64,000 nucleotides of DNA from Halobacteriales archaeon QH_7_65_31. GTDB taxonomy: Archaea > Halobacteriota > Halobacteria > Halobacteriales > Haloarculaceae. The stretch is from NCBI GenBank assembly GCA_003021785.1, contig PXQU01000016.1, forward strand, positions 293,101 to 357,100, read 5' to 3'. Positions 8,148 through 17,066 of the stretch are shown in pieces (positions within the stretch are counted from its first letter, which is position 1; every line of letters begins with the position of its first letter). Both the position numbers and the translations under genes were made by a program. The notes below the pieces were generated by a model that saw only the letters and a program-made list of their open reading frames with translations, had not been told where the DNA came from and did no database searches.

Positions 8148-10196
8148 ATGGCTCCGAGACGGGTCGGCGTCGATGTCGGCGGGACGTTCACTGACGTCGC
8201 GCTGGCGGTCGATGGTGACCTCGTGACGGCGAAGGTTCCGACGACCGACGACCAGAGCGACGGCGTCATCGACGGTATCCGACGGGCGTGTGAGACGGCC
8301 GGTATCGACCCGGAGACGATCGCCGGCTTCTCACACGCGATGACGGTCTCGGTCAACGCGCTGCTCGAAGACGACGGGGCGACGACCGCACTCGTCACGA
8401 CAGCAGGGTTTCGAGACGTGTTGGAAATCGGCAGACAGGACCGACCCTCCCTGTACGATCTGAGCGCCGAGAAGCCGACACCGCTCGTCCCGCGCCGCCG
8501 CCGGTTCGAGCTGTCGGAACGGACGACGCCCGACGGCGTCGAACAGTCTGTCGACGAGGACGAGATACGTTCGCTCGCGGCCGAGCTCCGCGATCGAGAG
8601 GTCGAGTCGGTCGCGGTCTCGCTCCTCCACGCGTACGCGCAGCCGGCGAACGAACGGCGGACCGCGGAACTACTGCGTGCGGAACTCGACGTCCCGGTCT
8701 CGGTCTCACACGAGGTGCTCGGAGAGTTCCGCGAGTACGAGCGCACGTCGACAACAGTCGTCGACGCGTACGTGCGCCCGACGATCGATCGCTACGTCGG
8801 GCGGCTCACCGAGCGAGCACGCGAACTCGGCGTTCCGCAGCCGCGGATCATGCAGGCGAACGGCGGTATCACGGACGCCGATACCGTGCGAGAGAACGCC
8901 GTGACCACTGTCCTCTCGGGGCCTGCGGCGGGCGTCGTCGGAGCGCGCTCGACGGTCGCCGACGCGACGAGCGACGGCGGCGAGGCGGACGGACTGGTCA
9001 CCTTCGACATGGGCGGCACGTCGAGCGACGTGAGTCTGGTTCGCGACGGAGCGGTCGCACGGACGACCGACGGCGCGATCAGCGGCCACCCGATCGGCAC
9101 GCCGATGGTCGACGTCGAAACCGTCGGCGCTGGGGGTGGCTCCGTCGCGTGGATCGATGCCGGCGGCGCGCTCCGTATCGGCCCCGAATCAGCCGGCGCG
9201 GATCCCGGCCCGGCCTGTTACGGACAGGGCGGCACGGACCCGACCGTCACGGACGCGAGCCTCGTCTTGGGGTATATCGGATCGACCACCAGCCTCGGCG
9301 GTGCGCTCTCGCTCGACGAACGGGCCGCACGCGACGCGCTCGCACGGCTCGCAGACGAAGCGGGGATGGACGGGCCACTGGCGGCCGCTCGTGGCGTCTA
9401 CCGCGTCGCGAACGCGAACATGACTCGGGCGATCCGCTCCGTGACCGTCGAACGAGGATACGACCCCCGAGCGTTCGGGCTCGCCGCGTTCGGCGGCGCG
9501 GGACCGATGCACGCACTCTCGATCGCGGACGATCTCGGCATCAAGCGCGTCACCGTCCCGCGTGCGTCCGGCGTGTTATCCGCGTACGGGCTGCTCGCGG
9601 CCGACGAGAAGCGCGACGCGGTGCGGACGCATCAGCGTCGACTGGCCGACATCGATCCACAGGCCGTCGAGACGGTGTACGATACGCTGTCGGAGGAGCT
9701 GCTGACGGAGGTCAGCGACCCCGAGGCGGCGACGGTCGAATACGCCGCGGACTGCCGGTACGCCGGACAGAGCTTCGAGCAGCGCGTCGGTGTCCGGCGA
9801 CCGTTCGACGCCGCGTCGGTCACCGAGCAGTTCGCGACGGCACACGAGTCGGCGTACGGCTACCGGGCAGACGAGCCGGTTGAGCTGGTGAACTGTCGCG
9901 TGACGGCGACCGTCCCGAGACGACCGCCGTCGATCGGGAGTGACAGCGAGACGCGCGACGAGGGGAGCGGACACGCCGGTAGCGATACGCCGTCCCGAAC
10001 CGAGTGTCGCGAGGTGGTGTTCGCTGACGAACGCCACGAGACGCCCGTTTATGAGCGATCGACGCTGTGCCCGAGCCACGAGATTACGGGCCCGGCGATC
10101 ATCGAGGGGGACGAGAGCACGGTCGTCGTCCCGCCGTCGTGGGACGTACAGGTCGGTTGTGACGGCACGCTCCGCGCGGAGGTGAACGGGCAGTGA
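8148..10196 (+). CDS. hyuA: hydantoinase / oxoprolinase subunit A (HyuA)
   Basis: A 682-residue ATP-dependent subunit of the hydantoinase/oxoprolinase family. It carries the actin-like ATPase start VGVDVGGTFTDVALA, a phosphate loop VTFDMGGTSSDVSL near residue 285, and FGGAGPMHA near 455. The family hydrolyses cyclic amides such as N-methylhydantoin or 5-oxoproline, or carboxylates ketones; the exact substrate cannot be told. It overlaps hyuB by 4 nt. The transporter just upstream plausibly supplies the substrate. Confidence 0.9.
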   Translation: MAPRRVGVDVGGTFTDVALAVDGDLVTAKVPTTDDQSDGVIDGIRRACETAGIDPETIAGFSHAMTVSVNALLEDDGATTALVTTAGFRDVLEIGRQDRPSLYDLSAEKPTPLVPRRRRFELSERTTPDGVEQSVDEDEIRSLAAELRDREVESVAVSLLHAYAQPANERRTAELLRAELDVPVSVSHEVLGEFREYERTSTTVVDAYVRPTIDRYVGRLTERARELGVPQPRIMQANGGITDADTVRENAVTTVLSGPAAGVVGARSTVADATSDGGEADGLVTFDMGGTSSDVSLVRDGAVARTTDGAISGHPIGTPMVDVETVGAGGGSVAWIDAGGALRIGPESAGADPGPACYGQGGTDPTVTDASLVLGYIGSTTSLGGALSLDERAARDALARLADEAGMDGPLAAARGVYRVANANMTRAIRSVTVERGYDPRAFGLAAFGGAGPMHALSIADDLGIKRVTVPRASGVLSAYGLLAADEKRDAVRTHQRRLADIDPQAVETVYDTLSEELLTEVSDPEAATVEYAADCRYAGQSFEQRVGVRRPFDAASVTEQFATAHESAYGYRADEPVELVNCRVTATVPRRPPSIGSDSETRDEGSGHAGSDTPSRTECREVVFADERHETPVYERSTLCPSHEITGPAIIEGDESTVVVPPSWDVQVGCDGTLRAEVNGQ

Positions 10197-11800
10197 GCGA
10201 GTCGATCGATCCGGTGACGCTGGAGATCATCAGAAATCAGCTGGAGAGCGTCGCGACCGAGATGGGCCACGTGCTCATCCGCGGGGCGCACTCGCCGAAC
10301 ATCAAGGAGCGACAGGACTGCTCGACGGCGCTGTTCGACGCGTCGGGACGGATGATCGCACAGGCGGAACACATCCCGGTCCATCTGGGGGCGATGCCCG
10401 CCGCCGTCGAGACCGTGCTGGAGAAGGAGCCGAAACCCGGAGACGTCTTCGTTCTCAACGACCCGTTCGCCGGCGGGACACATCTCCCCGATATCACGCT
10501 CGTCTCGACGCTCGTACGCGAGGGCGAGATCATCGGCTTCGCCGTCTCTCGCGCACACCACGCCGATATCGGTGGCAGCACGCCCGGAAGTATGCCGCCG
10601 GGCGCACGGGAGCTGTACGAGGAGGGGCTCAGGCTCCCGGCGGTCCGACTCGTCGACGGCGGGGAGCCGAACCCCGCTGTCACGGAGCTCATCCGCGCGA
10701 ACGTTCGGACGCCGGACGAGCGGACCGCCGATCTCCGCGCCCAGCGCGGCGCGAACGCGCGCGCACAGGAGCGTATCAAGACGCTGTTCGACGAACACGG
10801 CTCGACGCTCTTGGATGCGTTCGACGCCGTCATCGACTACTCGCGCGAGCGCGTCGAGACCGAGCTCGCGGCGCTTCCGGACGGGACCTACCGGACGCGA
10901 GACGCGCTCGAAGGCGACGGCGTGACCGACGAGGCGATCCCGATCGAAGCCACCGTCCGGATCGACGGGGCCTCGCTGTCCGTCGACTTCACCGGAACGG
11001 CCGATCAGGTGGCGGGAAATCTGAACGCTCCGCTCTCGGTCGCAAAGAGCGCGGTCTACTTCGTCGTCCGTGCGATCACTGACCCGGACATTCCGCCAAA
11101 TCACGGCTGTTACGAGCCGATCTCTGTGACCGCACCTGACGGGTCGCTGCTCGATCCGCGACCGCCGGCGGCGGTCGTCGGCGGGAACGTCGAGACCAGC
11201 CAGCGCGTGATGGACGTCACGTTGGCCGCACTCGCCGAGGCGGTTCCGGCTGTCGTCCCCGCCGGGGGTCAGGGGACGATGAACAACCTCGTCATCGGCG
11301 ACCGGGCCGGCGAGTTCACCTACTACGAGACGATCGGCGGCGGGTTCGGCGCGCGACCGGGAGCCGACGGCATGGACGGCGTACAGGTCGGGATGACGAA
11401 CACGCTCAACACGCCGATCGAGGCGATGGGGACCGAGTACCCGCTTCGGGTGGAGCGGTACGCCCTGCGCCCGTCGAGCGGCGGCGACGGTCGCCATCGC
11501 GGCGGTCTCGGTCTCGAACGCACGGTGACTGTCGAGACGGACGCGACCGTTTCCCTGATAACCGAGCGCCGGGAGATCGCCCCCGCGGGCATCGACGGCG
11601 GCGGTGACGGTGCGACGGGCCAGAACCTCGTCGACGGTGAGCCTGTCCCCTCGAAGACATCACTCGACGTCGAGCGTGGAACGACCGTCTCGGTACGAAC
11701 GCCCGGCGGCGGCGGTCACGGTGACCCGGCAGCCCGGGACGCGTCGGCGAGAGAGCGGGACTACCGCGACGGCAAGACACACCGCGAGCCGCCCTCGTGA
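10193..11800 (+). CDS. hyuB: hydantoinase / oxoprolinase subunit B (HyuB)
   Basis: A 535-residue partner of HyuA, starting with GTG in the hyuA stop. It has the family start DPVTLEIIRNQLESVATEMG, the metal-binding region NDPFAGGTHLPDI near residues 90-102, SRAHHADIGG, and the C-terminal glycine-rich stretch TPGGGGHGDP. Together A and B form the (AB)n complex. Both subunits are complete and well conserved, so the complex should be active. It ends facing the minus-strand CHAT gene with a 24 nt gap. Confidence 0.9.
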   Translation: MSESIDPVTLEIIRNQLESVATEMGHVLIRGAHSPNIKERQDCSTALFDASGRMIAQAEHIPVHLGAMPAAVETVLEKEPKPGDVFVLNDPFAGGTHLPDITLVSTLVREGEIIGFAVSRAHHADIGGSTPGSMPPGARELYEEGLRLPAVRLVDGGEPNPAVTELIRANVRTPDERTADLRAQRGANARAQERIKTLFDEHGSTLLDAFDAVIDYSRERVETELAALPDGTYRTRDALEGDGVTDEAIPIEATVRIDGASLSVDFTGTADQVAGNLNAPLSVAKSAVYFVVRAITDPDIPPNHGCYEPISVTAPDGSLLDPRPPAAVVGGNVETSQRVMDVTLAALAEAVPAVVPAGGQGTMNNLVIGDRAGEFTYYETIGGGFGARPGADGMDGVQVGMTNTLNTPIEAMGTEYPLRVERYALRPSSGGDGRHRGGLGLERTVTVETDATVSLITERREIAPAGIDGGGDGATGQNLVDGEPVPSKTSLDVERGTTVSVRTPGGGGHGDPAARDASARERDYRDGKTHREPPS

Positions 11801-11824
11801 GCCGGCGGGTCCGACAGCGGACGG

Positions 11825-14041
11825 TCAGAGCGGGTCGGTCAACGGACTCATGTCCTCCGCGAGATCCTGTGACCATCTGATAGAGAACCCGGGCCCCGAC
11901 TGCTCGCGTCTGAGCTGAACCGGACTGTTCTGCCGTTCGAATATCTCGCGTAGCTCGGACTCGTCGAGGGTCAGCTGTACGATTTCGCCGCCGGCCAGAT
12001 AGTGGGTGTCGTCCTGCCCGAACGCCGGTCGGAGCATCGCCCCGACGGTGTCGGTCTGGGTCGGGTAGGTGTTGACGCTGAGCCGGTACTCGCCGTCGAA
12101 CGTCGTCCCGACGACGTAGTGGAACGGGGAGCCGCTGTCGGCACTCGCGATCTCTGCGGTCCCGTCGCCCAGAACCACGTAATCGAGGCCCGCGGCCGTA
12201 TCGAGCTGGAGGAGCGACACCGCACTGCCGAGCGACCAGCCGTTCTGGAGCAGCCGCGCGATGGTCTTGCCCATCTTCGTGGCGGTCTCGTTGTCGACGT
12301 TCCGCAACGTTCCGACCCCGCCGAGTGCGCCCGTCTCGATCAGCTGCTCCGCCTGCCCGAACGATCGACAGCCGTTGAGGATGAACAGCCGCGTGGAGAC
12401 GTGTTCTACGTCGTCAACGTCTAGATGGCCGTCCGAGCACTCGATACCCCGTTCCGAGACGTGACCGACGTAGTGGAGTAGATCGACGTCCTCCCGGAGG
12501 AGCTGTCGGAGCTCCGCGACGGTCGTGTCCGTGTGCAGCTCGCCCGTCACACGCAACATCGGGACGGACGCGTAGATGTCCCGCACGTCGGTCTCGGCCG
12601 TCATCCCCGGATCGTTGCAGATCACTATCGCTCGAATCGTAGCCGGATTCTCGGGGGTATCCGTGAGCTGTCGCCGGTACGACTCCGCAGTCACCTTGTT
12701 CGCACCGATGGGGATCCCGCCGCCGGCGTACACCTGCAGGATCGACTTCGCCGGCCTGACGCGGAAGCTGTCGTCCCGATCTGCGGTCTGACACGACCGT
12801 GACGGTCGTCGTTCACCCACCGTCTCACCGTTCTGTGCGGGCCGTGACGGGCCGGTATCGCGCAGAAACGTCTCCATCGCGTCGTTTAGCTCGTCGGTGA
12901 GAGCGCCCTCGCTCTCGAACGTCGCCTCGGTCGCCGGCTGCTGCCCGTCCGGATACGGCCTGATATTCGCCAGCTCGTCGGCCAGATGCGGAAGTAGTCT
13001 CCCGCTGTCGATCGTCTCCGGAATATCAGCGGTGAGCCGCCACTCCGGCGCGACGGCCGCGACCGGCTCCGTCGGAACCGTCAGATACGCCGCGAGTCGG
13101 TCGGCGAGCGGCTCGTCGTACAGCTCGGCGTAGTTCAGCTCGATATCGGTCGCCTCCAGTCGCTCGCGGGCGGCGAGCTCGACGGGATACAGTCCCTCCG
13201 TCCGAACGGCACACTCCAGCACGAACGCGTGGACGAGCAGAGCGTGGAGCGACTCCGCGTCCGTCGCACCGAACGGAGCGAGCGAGACCGTCCCGTGGCC
13301 GGCGAGTTCGAGCCGTGTCTCGTCTGCGGGGGTGACCTCCGCACCGAGGAAGTAGGCGAGCGGCGCTGCGGCTAACACCGCTTCGAGCTTCCGTGGCAGT
13401 CCCAAGCACACGCCCGTCTCCGGTCGCTGTCTCCCCTGCGGAATCTCCGGCTCCGCCCCGAACTGAAGCTCCGGAGGATAGCCGCGGAAGGTCGGGAACG
13501 TGCGCTCCGGTGACGTGGTCTTGAGCGCAGCCCCGAACTCCGAGACGCCCTGCATCAACCCCTCAACGGTCGGCGGGATCGTCAGCGTCCGTGCCGGACG
13601 CTCGTGGAGCGACCGAGCGCCCACCACGAGTGGCGACCCGTCGACGCTCTGGATTCGACTCCGTCCGTCTACCGTCGATACGCGTACGCCCCCGGATCCG
13701 GCGACGTAGAGCTTTATCGGCGTCGTCGTGATCTCCGCGACGACGTGGCCGGTGCTGGCAGCGTCGGTTCCGGCCGGCACGTCAGCTAACAGCTCCCCGT
13801 CCGGATCTCGCAGCAGGATGTCCCACGTCCCCGGAAGCCGAAGCGAGGAGACGCCGAGCGCCGCCACGTGATCGACGGGGGCAAACCAGTCGTATCCGAC
13901 GGTTCGCACGGAGAACCGCTCTCGTCTCTCCGTCGTGAACGTGAGCTGTCGGCTCTCGGTACTATCTATTACCCGAAGCTGGCGTCCCCCGTTCTCGACG
14001 ACGAAATCAATCGGAGTCGTATCGCCCATCTCGCCCGACAT
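11825..14041 (-). CDS. CHAT (caspase-like) domain protein, copy 1
   Basis: About 738 residues. An N-terminal beta-rich part resembling a sandwich is followed by a middle region with KLEAVLAAAPLAYFLGAEV, and a C-terminal CHAT peptidase domain. The catalytic pair is visible: His in LLHYVGHVS near residue 526 and Cys in FILNGCRSFG near 557. CHAT proteins belong to the caspase clan; bacterial members are proteases, often in defence. A paralogue with the same layout lies at 46012-47928. Start alternatives are 14098 (GTG) and 14029 (ATG); 14041 is a compromise. Substrate is unknown. Confidence 0.75.
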   Translation of the reverse strand: MSGEMGDTTPIDFVVENGGRQLRVIDSTESRQLTFTTERRERFSVRTVGYDWFAPVDHVAALGVSSLRLPGTWDILLRDPDGELLADVPAGTDAASTGHVVAEITTTPIKLYVAGSGGVRVSTVDGRSRIQSVDGSPLVVGARSLHERPARTLTIPPTVEGLMQGVSEFGAALKTTSPERTFPTFRGYPPELQFGAEPEIPQGRQRPETGVCLGLPRKLEAVLAAAPLAYFLGAEVTPADETRLELAGHGTVSLAPFGATDAESLHALLVHAFVLECAVRTEGLYPVELAARERLEATDIELNYAELYDEPLADRLAAYLTVPTEPVAAVAPEWRLTADIPETIDSGRLLPHLADELANIRPYPDGQQPATEATFESEGALTDELNDAMETFLRDTGPSRPAQNGETVGERRPSRSCQTADRDDSFRVRPAKSILQVYAGGGIPIGANKVTAESYRRQLTDTPENPATIRAIVICNDPGMTAETDVRDIYASVPMLRVTGELHTDTTVAELRQLLREDVDLLHYVGHVSERGIECSDGHLDVDDVEHVSTRLFILNGCRSFGQAEQLIETGALGGVGTLRNVDNETATKMGKTIARLLQNGWSLGSAVSLLQLDTAAGLDYVVLGDGTAEIASADSGSPFHYVVGTTFDGEYRLSVNTYPTQTDTVGAMLRPAFGQDDTHYLAGGEIVQLTLDESELREIFERQNSPVQLRREQSGPGFSIRWSQDLAEDMSPLTDPL

Positions 14042-14220
14042 CACTCGCCCGCGTCGGACGCATCCGAGTCGATCGAGCCAGCGATCCCGGGCAGACACCG
14101 GGGCCAGACTCCGTCAGCGGCTATCGGTTGAACCGGACGACGCTTCGACAGCACGTTCCGCAGCATACGTCGGCAATCCTTTCGCGACTAATACGTCCTC
14201 CCTTCCTCCGACGTATCGCC

Positions 14221-14784
14221 TCACTCGTCGGCGAGACTGCTACCGATCACACCGCCGACCGCCCCGAACACGACGGGATAGATGACCCCGGCGAGGAGCA
14301 CCCCGGTGAGGAGATCGGGAGCGGCACTGGGTGAGTCAGAGCCGATCTGCATCAGAAAGATGCCGATACCCGAGAGGGGGAGATAGCCGAGAACGGCCGT
14401 GACGCCGGCTTTCGCACCGACGGCAGGGTCGCGAGCGTCCGACCGGAAGGCGACGCCGACACCGACCAACACGAGGAGCACGACCGGAACGGCGTACAGG
14501 AGGGGCGTGAACCCGCCGTCGCCGCCGATGAGACTCACCGACGAGGAGCCGAGAAACCCCGCGTCGACGACCGTCTCGACGAAATGCGCGTTGTAGAAGA
14601 CGAGACCGACGGCCTGCGGCACGCTCCCGGCGTCGCTACTCTGGAGCAACTGCCCGAGGAACGTGTTCCGGATCGACCCGGCGGTGACGACGTACGTGAG
14701 CACGTAGCCGACGAGCCATGCGGCGATTCCGGCGACGATCCCGGAAACGAACGGCGTCTCGTCTTCGTTAGAGCTGATTGACAT
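14221..14784 (-). CDS. haloarchaeal integral membrane protein, unknown function
   Basis: A 187-residue protein with about five hydrophobic segments, for example FVSGIVAGIAAWLVGYVLTY near residues 12-31 and LLYAVPVVLLVLVGVGVAF in the middle. It starts MSISSNEDETP, a short acidic cytoplasmic tail. No enzymatic motif is visible. It is co-oriented with and upstream of the CHAT gene, separated by about 180 nt containing a possible promoter (GTATTAG, minus strand, near 14186-14192), so linkage to CHAT is weak. Confidence 0.65.
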   Translation of the reverse strand: MSISSNEDETPFVSGIVAGIAAWLVGYVLTYVVTAGSIRNTFLGQLLQSSDAGSVPQAVGLVFYNAHFVETVVDAGFLGSSSVSLIGGDGGFTPLLYAVPVVLLVLVGVGVAFRSDARDPAVGAKAGVTAVLGYLPLSGIGIFLMQIGSDSPSAAPDLLTGVLLAGVIYPVVFGAVGGVIGSSLADE

Positions 14785-14899
14785 AGGTCACGGATTAGAC
14801 GACAGCTGGTAAAGTCATTGTGGTCACAGGACATCGAGTCGGCGGTCGATCGTGTAGCTATTAGGGTGGTTCTCCCGGTCGGGAGCCGACTTCGCCCGT

Positions 14900-15124
14900 C
14901 TACTCGTCGGGCTGCTCGTATCTCCGCTTCACCAGTCCGATCACTCCGACGAGTATCGACACGGCTCCCTGCACGCGAACGGCCTTCACGTACCAGTCCT
15001 TCGGGGTGAGGTCTCCGGGGTTCTCGTAGCCGGCGAGCAGTACTCGACCGGTGGCGGCGAGCGCGTGCCGGGGAAGCAGTAGTTGGAAGGAGCCGGACAG
15101 TATCGCGAGTAGCGCTTTGCGCAT
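14900..15124 (-). CDS. small membrane protein, unknown function
   Basis: A 74-residue protein with an N-terminal hydrophobic stretch (KALLAILSGSFQLLLP) and a C-terminal membrane segment (VQGAVSILVGVIGLV), followed by a charged tail KRRYEQPDE. It looks like a compact two-segment membrane protein of the kind common in haloarchaea. It lies 60 nt downstream of ndk on the same strand, so it may be the last gene of that operon. Function is not recognised. Confidence 0.55.
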   Translation of the reverse strand: MRKALLAILSGSFQLLLPRHALAATGRVLLAGYENPGDLTPKDWYVKAVRVQGAVSILVGVIGLVKRRYEQPDE

Positions 15125-15184
15125 ACTCGGTACGACGAGCTACGGAGACGAAAGGCTGTGGTCGTGAAAAATCGACCCGCCGAG

Positions 15185-15664
15185 TCAGTGGGCTTCGTCC
15201 TCGTAGACCCACGCGGCTGTGTCCAGCGTGTAGTCGACGAGTTCGTCGTCGTCGAAGAACAGGTCGATCTCTCGCTTGTTGGCCCCCTCGTCCTCGTGGT
15301 CGGAGCCGTGGATGACGTTGTGACCGAGATCGAGACCGAAATCACCGCGGATCGTGCCCGGCGCGGACGCCGCCGGATCGGTCTCGCCCATCATGCCGCG
15401 GACCTGTCGGGTCGCGTCCGCGCCCTCCCAGACCATCGCGAAGACGGGACCGGACGTGATGAACTCGACGAGCCCGTCGAAGAACGGCTCGTCCTCGTGC
15501 TCGCCGTAATGCTCGTGAGCGAGCGCCTCGTCGATCTGCATGAACTTCCCGGCGACCAGCTTCAGCCCGCGGTCCTCGAACCGCGAGACGATCTCGCCGA
15601 TGAGCCCGCGCTGGACGCCGTCGGGCTTGACCATCACGAACGTCCGCTCGTCGTGATGGCTCAC
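15185..15664 (-). CDS. ndk: nucleoside diphosphate kinase
   Basis: A 159-residue enzyme transferring the gamma-phosphate between nucleoside triphosphates and diphosphates. It begins [20 protein letters not shown] and carries the active-site histidine in NVIHGSD near residue 120. It is rich in Asp and Glu, as expected in a haloarchaeon. Its ATG overlaps the stop of rpl24e by 4 nt. Linkage to L7Ae-S28e-L24e is the conserved haloarchaeal arrangement and ties nucleotide supply to translation genes. Confidence 0.97.
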   Translation of the reverse strand: MSHHDERTFVMVKPDGVQRGLIGEIVSRFEDRGLKLVAGKFMQIDEALAHEHYGEHEDEPFFDGLVEFITSGPVFAMVWEGADATRQVRGMMGETDPAASAPGTIRGDFGLDLGHNVIHGSDHEDEGANKREIDLFFDDDELVDYTLDTAAWVYEDEAH

Positions 15665-16128
15665 GTCTCGTCCTCCTCGGCGTTCGTCTCGGCCTCGGAG
15701 TCAGCCTCCACCTCGGAGTCTGCCTCCGCCTCGGAGTCAGCGTCTATCCCCGCCTCGGAAGCCTCCTCGGTCTCGTCGGACGCTCCGTCCGCTGATTCGT
15801 CGTCAGCGTCAGACTCGTCGACTTCCGTCGACTCCTCGGCTTCCCCGTCCTCGGTGTCGGCTTCCATCGGCTCCTCGTCTTCGGCTTCGGTCGCCTCGTC
15901 TGCCTCGATCTCTTCGACCGGCTCCGGCTCGGCCTGCGTCTGTCCGCCGGACTGGCGCTGGCCTGCCTCCGTCCATTCGAGATCGCGGGCCTCGCGCCCG
16001 AGATCGACGTTCTTCTCGCACTTCGCGGAGCAGAAGTGGTGTGTGCTACCGTCGTTGAGCACGAGCATCGTCCCCGTTCCGGGTTCGATGTCCGCGCCAC
16101 AGAAATCACATTCTCGCGTTCGTGGCAT
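15661..16128 (-). CDS. rpl24e: 50S ribosomal protein L24e with long acidic extension
   Basis: The first about 65 residues are a normal L24e with its zinc ribbon, [13 protein letters not shown] and FCSAKCEKN (C-x2-C and C-x3-C). The remaining about 90 residues are an acidic, low-complexity tail built of Glu, Asp, Ala, Ser and Thr, including repeated [16 protein letters not shown] units. Archaeal L24e usually ends soon after the zinc-ribbon domain, so the tail more than doubles the protein. It overlaps ndk by 4 nt and rps28e by 1 nt. The extension is directly visible; its role is unknown. Confidence 0.93.
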   Translation of the reverse strand: MPRTRECDFCGADIEPGTGTMLVLNDGSTHHFCSAKCEKNVDLGREARDLEWTEAGQRQSGGQTQAEPEPVEEIEADEATEAEDEEPMEADTEDGEAEESTEVDESDADDESADGASDETEEASEAGIDADSEAEADSEVEADSEAETNAEEDET

Positions 16129-16352
16129 TACTGACCTCCGATAGAGTCCGCCTCTCGGGCGGTCTCTCGCAGCTGTACCACATCACCGACGCGGACGGGA
16201 CCGAGGCAGTTCCGCGTGATGATGCGGCCCTGATTCTCACCCTCCTTGATGCGGCATTTTACCTGCATCGCCTCGCCGTGCATCCCGGTCTTCCCGACGA
16301 CCTCGATGATCTCGGCGGACGTGGCGTCGCTCTCAGTCTCTTCTGCCGACAT
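16128..16352 (-). CDS. rps28e: 30S ribosomal protein S28e
   Basis: A 74-residue small-subunit protein with the standard S28e core [19 protein letters not shown] and the conserved ending LRETAREA. The start ATG is 4 nt after the rpl7ae stop, and the stop shares one base with the rpl24e start (TAATG), so the four genes are translationally coupled. Nothing unusual was seen. Confidence 0.95.
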   Translation of the reverse strand: MSAEETESDATSAEIIEVVGKTGMHGEAMQVKCRIKEGENQGRIITRNCLGPVRVGDVVQLRETAREADSIGGQ

Positions 16353-16356
16353 GGGC

Positions 16357-16719
16357 TTAGTTCAGCTCCTCGACCTTCGAGGTGATGTCCTCGACGTCGG
16401 TGACGGCCTCGCCGGAGTCGGTGATGGCGGCGGCGGCGGAGCCGACCGACAGCCCGGCGGCGTGGCCGAGGTCGTCCTGTGTCTCGACGAAGATATGCGG
16501 CACGTCGCGCTCGTCTGCGATCTCCGGCAGATGCATGACGACCTCCTCCGGGGAGACGTCCTCCGCGACGAACACGAGCTCGGCGTTGCCGCGCTCGACC
16601 GCCTTCGTCGTCTCGTTCGTTCCCTTCTTCACCGCGCCTGTGTCCCGTGCGACCTCGAGCGCCGCGAGGGCGTCGTCTTCGAGGTCCGCAGGAACGTCGT
16701 AGTCTACGTATACTGGCAT
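16357..16719 (-). CDS. rpl7ae: 50S ribosomal protein L7Ae
   Basis: A 120-residue kink-turn RNA-binding protein, part of the ribosome and, in archaea, of box C/D and H/ACA RNPs and RNase P. It has the core motif [14 protein letters not shown] and the [11 protein letters not shown] segment. ATG 16719 is chosen because it gives the conserved start [10 protein letters not shown] and is preceded by a strong Shine-Dalgarno GGAGGTGA (complement of 16729-16736). A longer ORF start at 16752 is not supported. First gene of the ribosomal/ndk operon. Confidence 0.95.
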   Translation of the reverse strand: MPVYVDYDVPADLEDDALAALEVARDTGAVKKGTNETTKAVERGNAELVFVAEDVSPEEVVMHLPEIADERDVPHIFVETQDDLGHAAGLSVGSAAAAITDSGEAVTDVEDITSKVEELN

Positions 16720-16951
16720 ATGTGTGGTCACCTCCGACACGTCAGCTCGCACCTCCCCGCCTCGACCCGAGTGGGTCTACGGCACAGTTTCCCGTACCGC
16801 GTTAATCCTTGGCTAGAGGTCTCACAACTGCGTGTCGGCTGTACTGCTCATACCGAACGCGAACGTAAAAGGGTGTCCGAACGCGGCTAGGGGTGTCGTG
16901 GACTCGCACGGTCGAGGCTGCTGCGAGCAGTGGCCGTGGGACGGGGTGCTC

Positions 16952-16977
16952 CCGGCAAACCACGTCCGGTTTGCCGG
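16952..16977. other. perfect 10-bp hairpin in the 350-bp intergenic stretch
   Basis: The gap 16720-17066 holds no convincing gene. It contains CCGGCAAACC (16952-16961) and its exact reverse complement GGTTTGCCGG (16968-16977) around a 6-nt loop. No U-run follows on either side. It could be a terminator for the minus-strand oxidoreductase or part of a 5' leader of the ribosomal operon. A possible minus-strand TATA element (TTTTACG) lies near 16860-16869. Confidence 0.4.
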
Positions 16978-17066
16978 CGAAGAAGAGTAAAGAACATATC
17001 GCCGTCACTCTGTAATTCGGTTCCGGCCTCGACAGACTGATCGAGCGAATCGAGCCGAGTCGTCGA

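Noticed and set aside
10049-11497. A 482-residue minus-strand frame opposite hyuB
   Set aside because: It is the complement of a well-conserved gene and has Arg/Val-rich shadow composition with no recognisable domain.
15158-16144. A plus-strand frame opposite ndk and rpl24e with Ser-rich repeats
   Set aside because: The Ser/Ala repeats are the antisense of the acidic tail of L24e; the zinc ribbon and operon overlaps support the minus strand.
16802-17008. A 68-residue minus-strand ORF in the intergenic stretch
   Set aside because: It covers the hairpin, has no promoter or Shine-Dalgarno, and its composition is not acidic as expected for haloarchaeal proteins.
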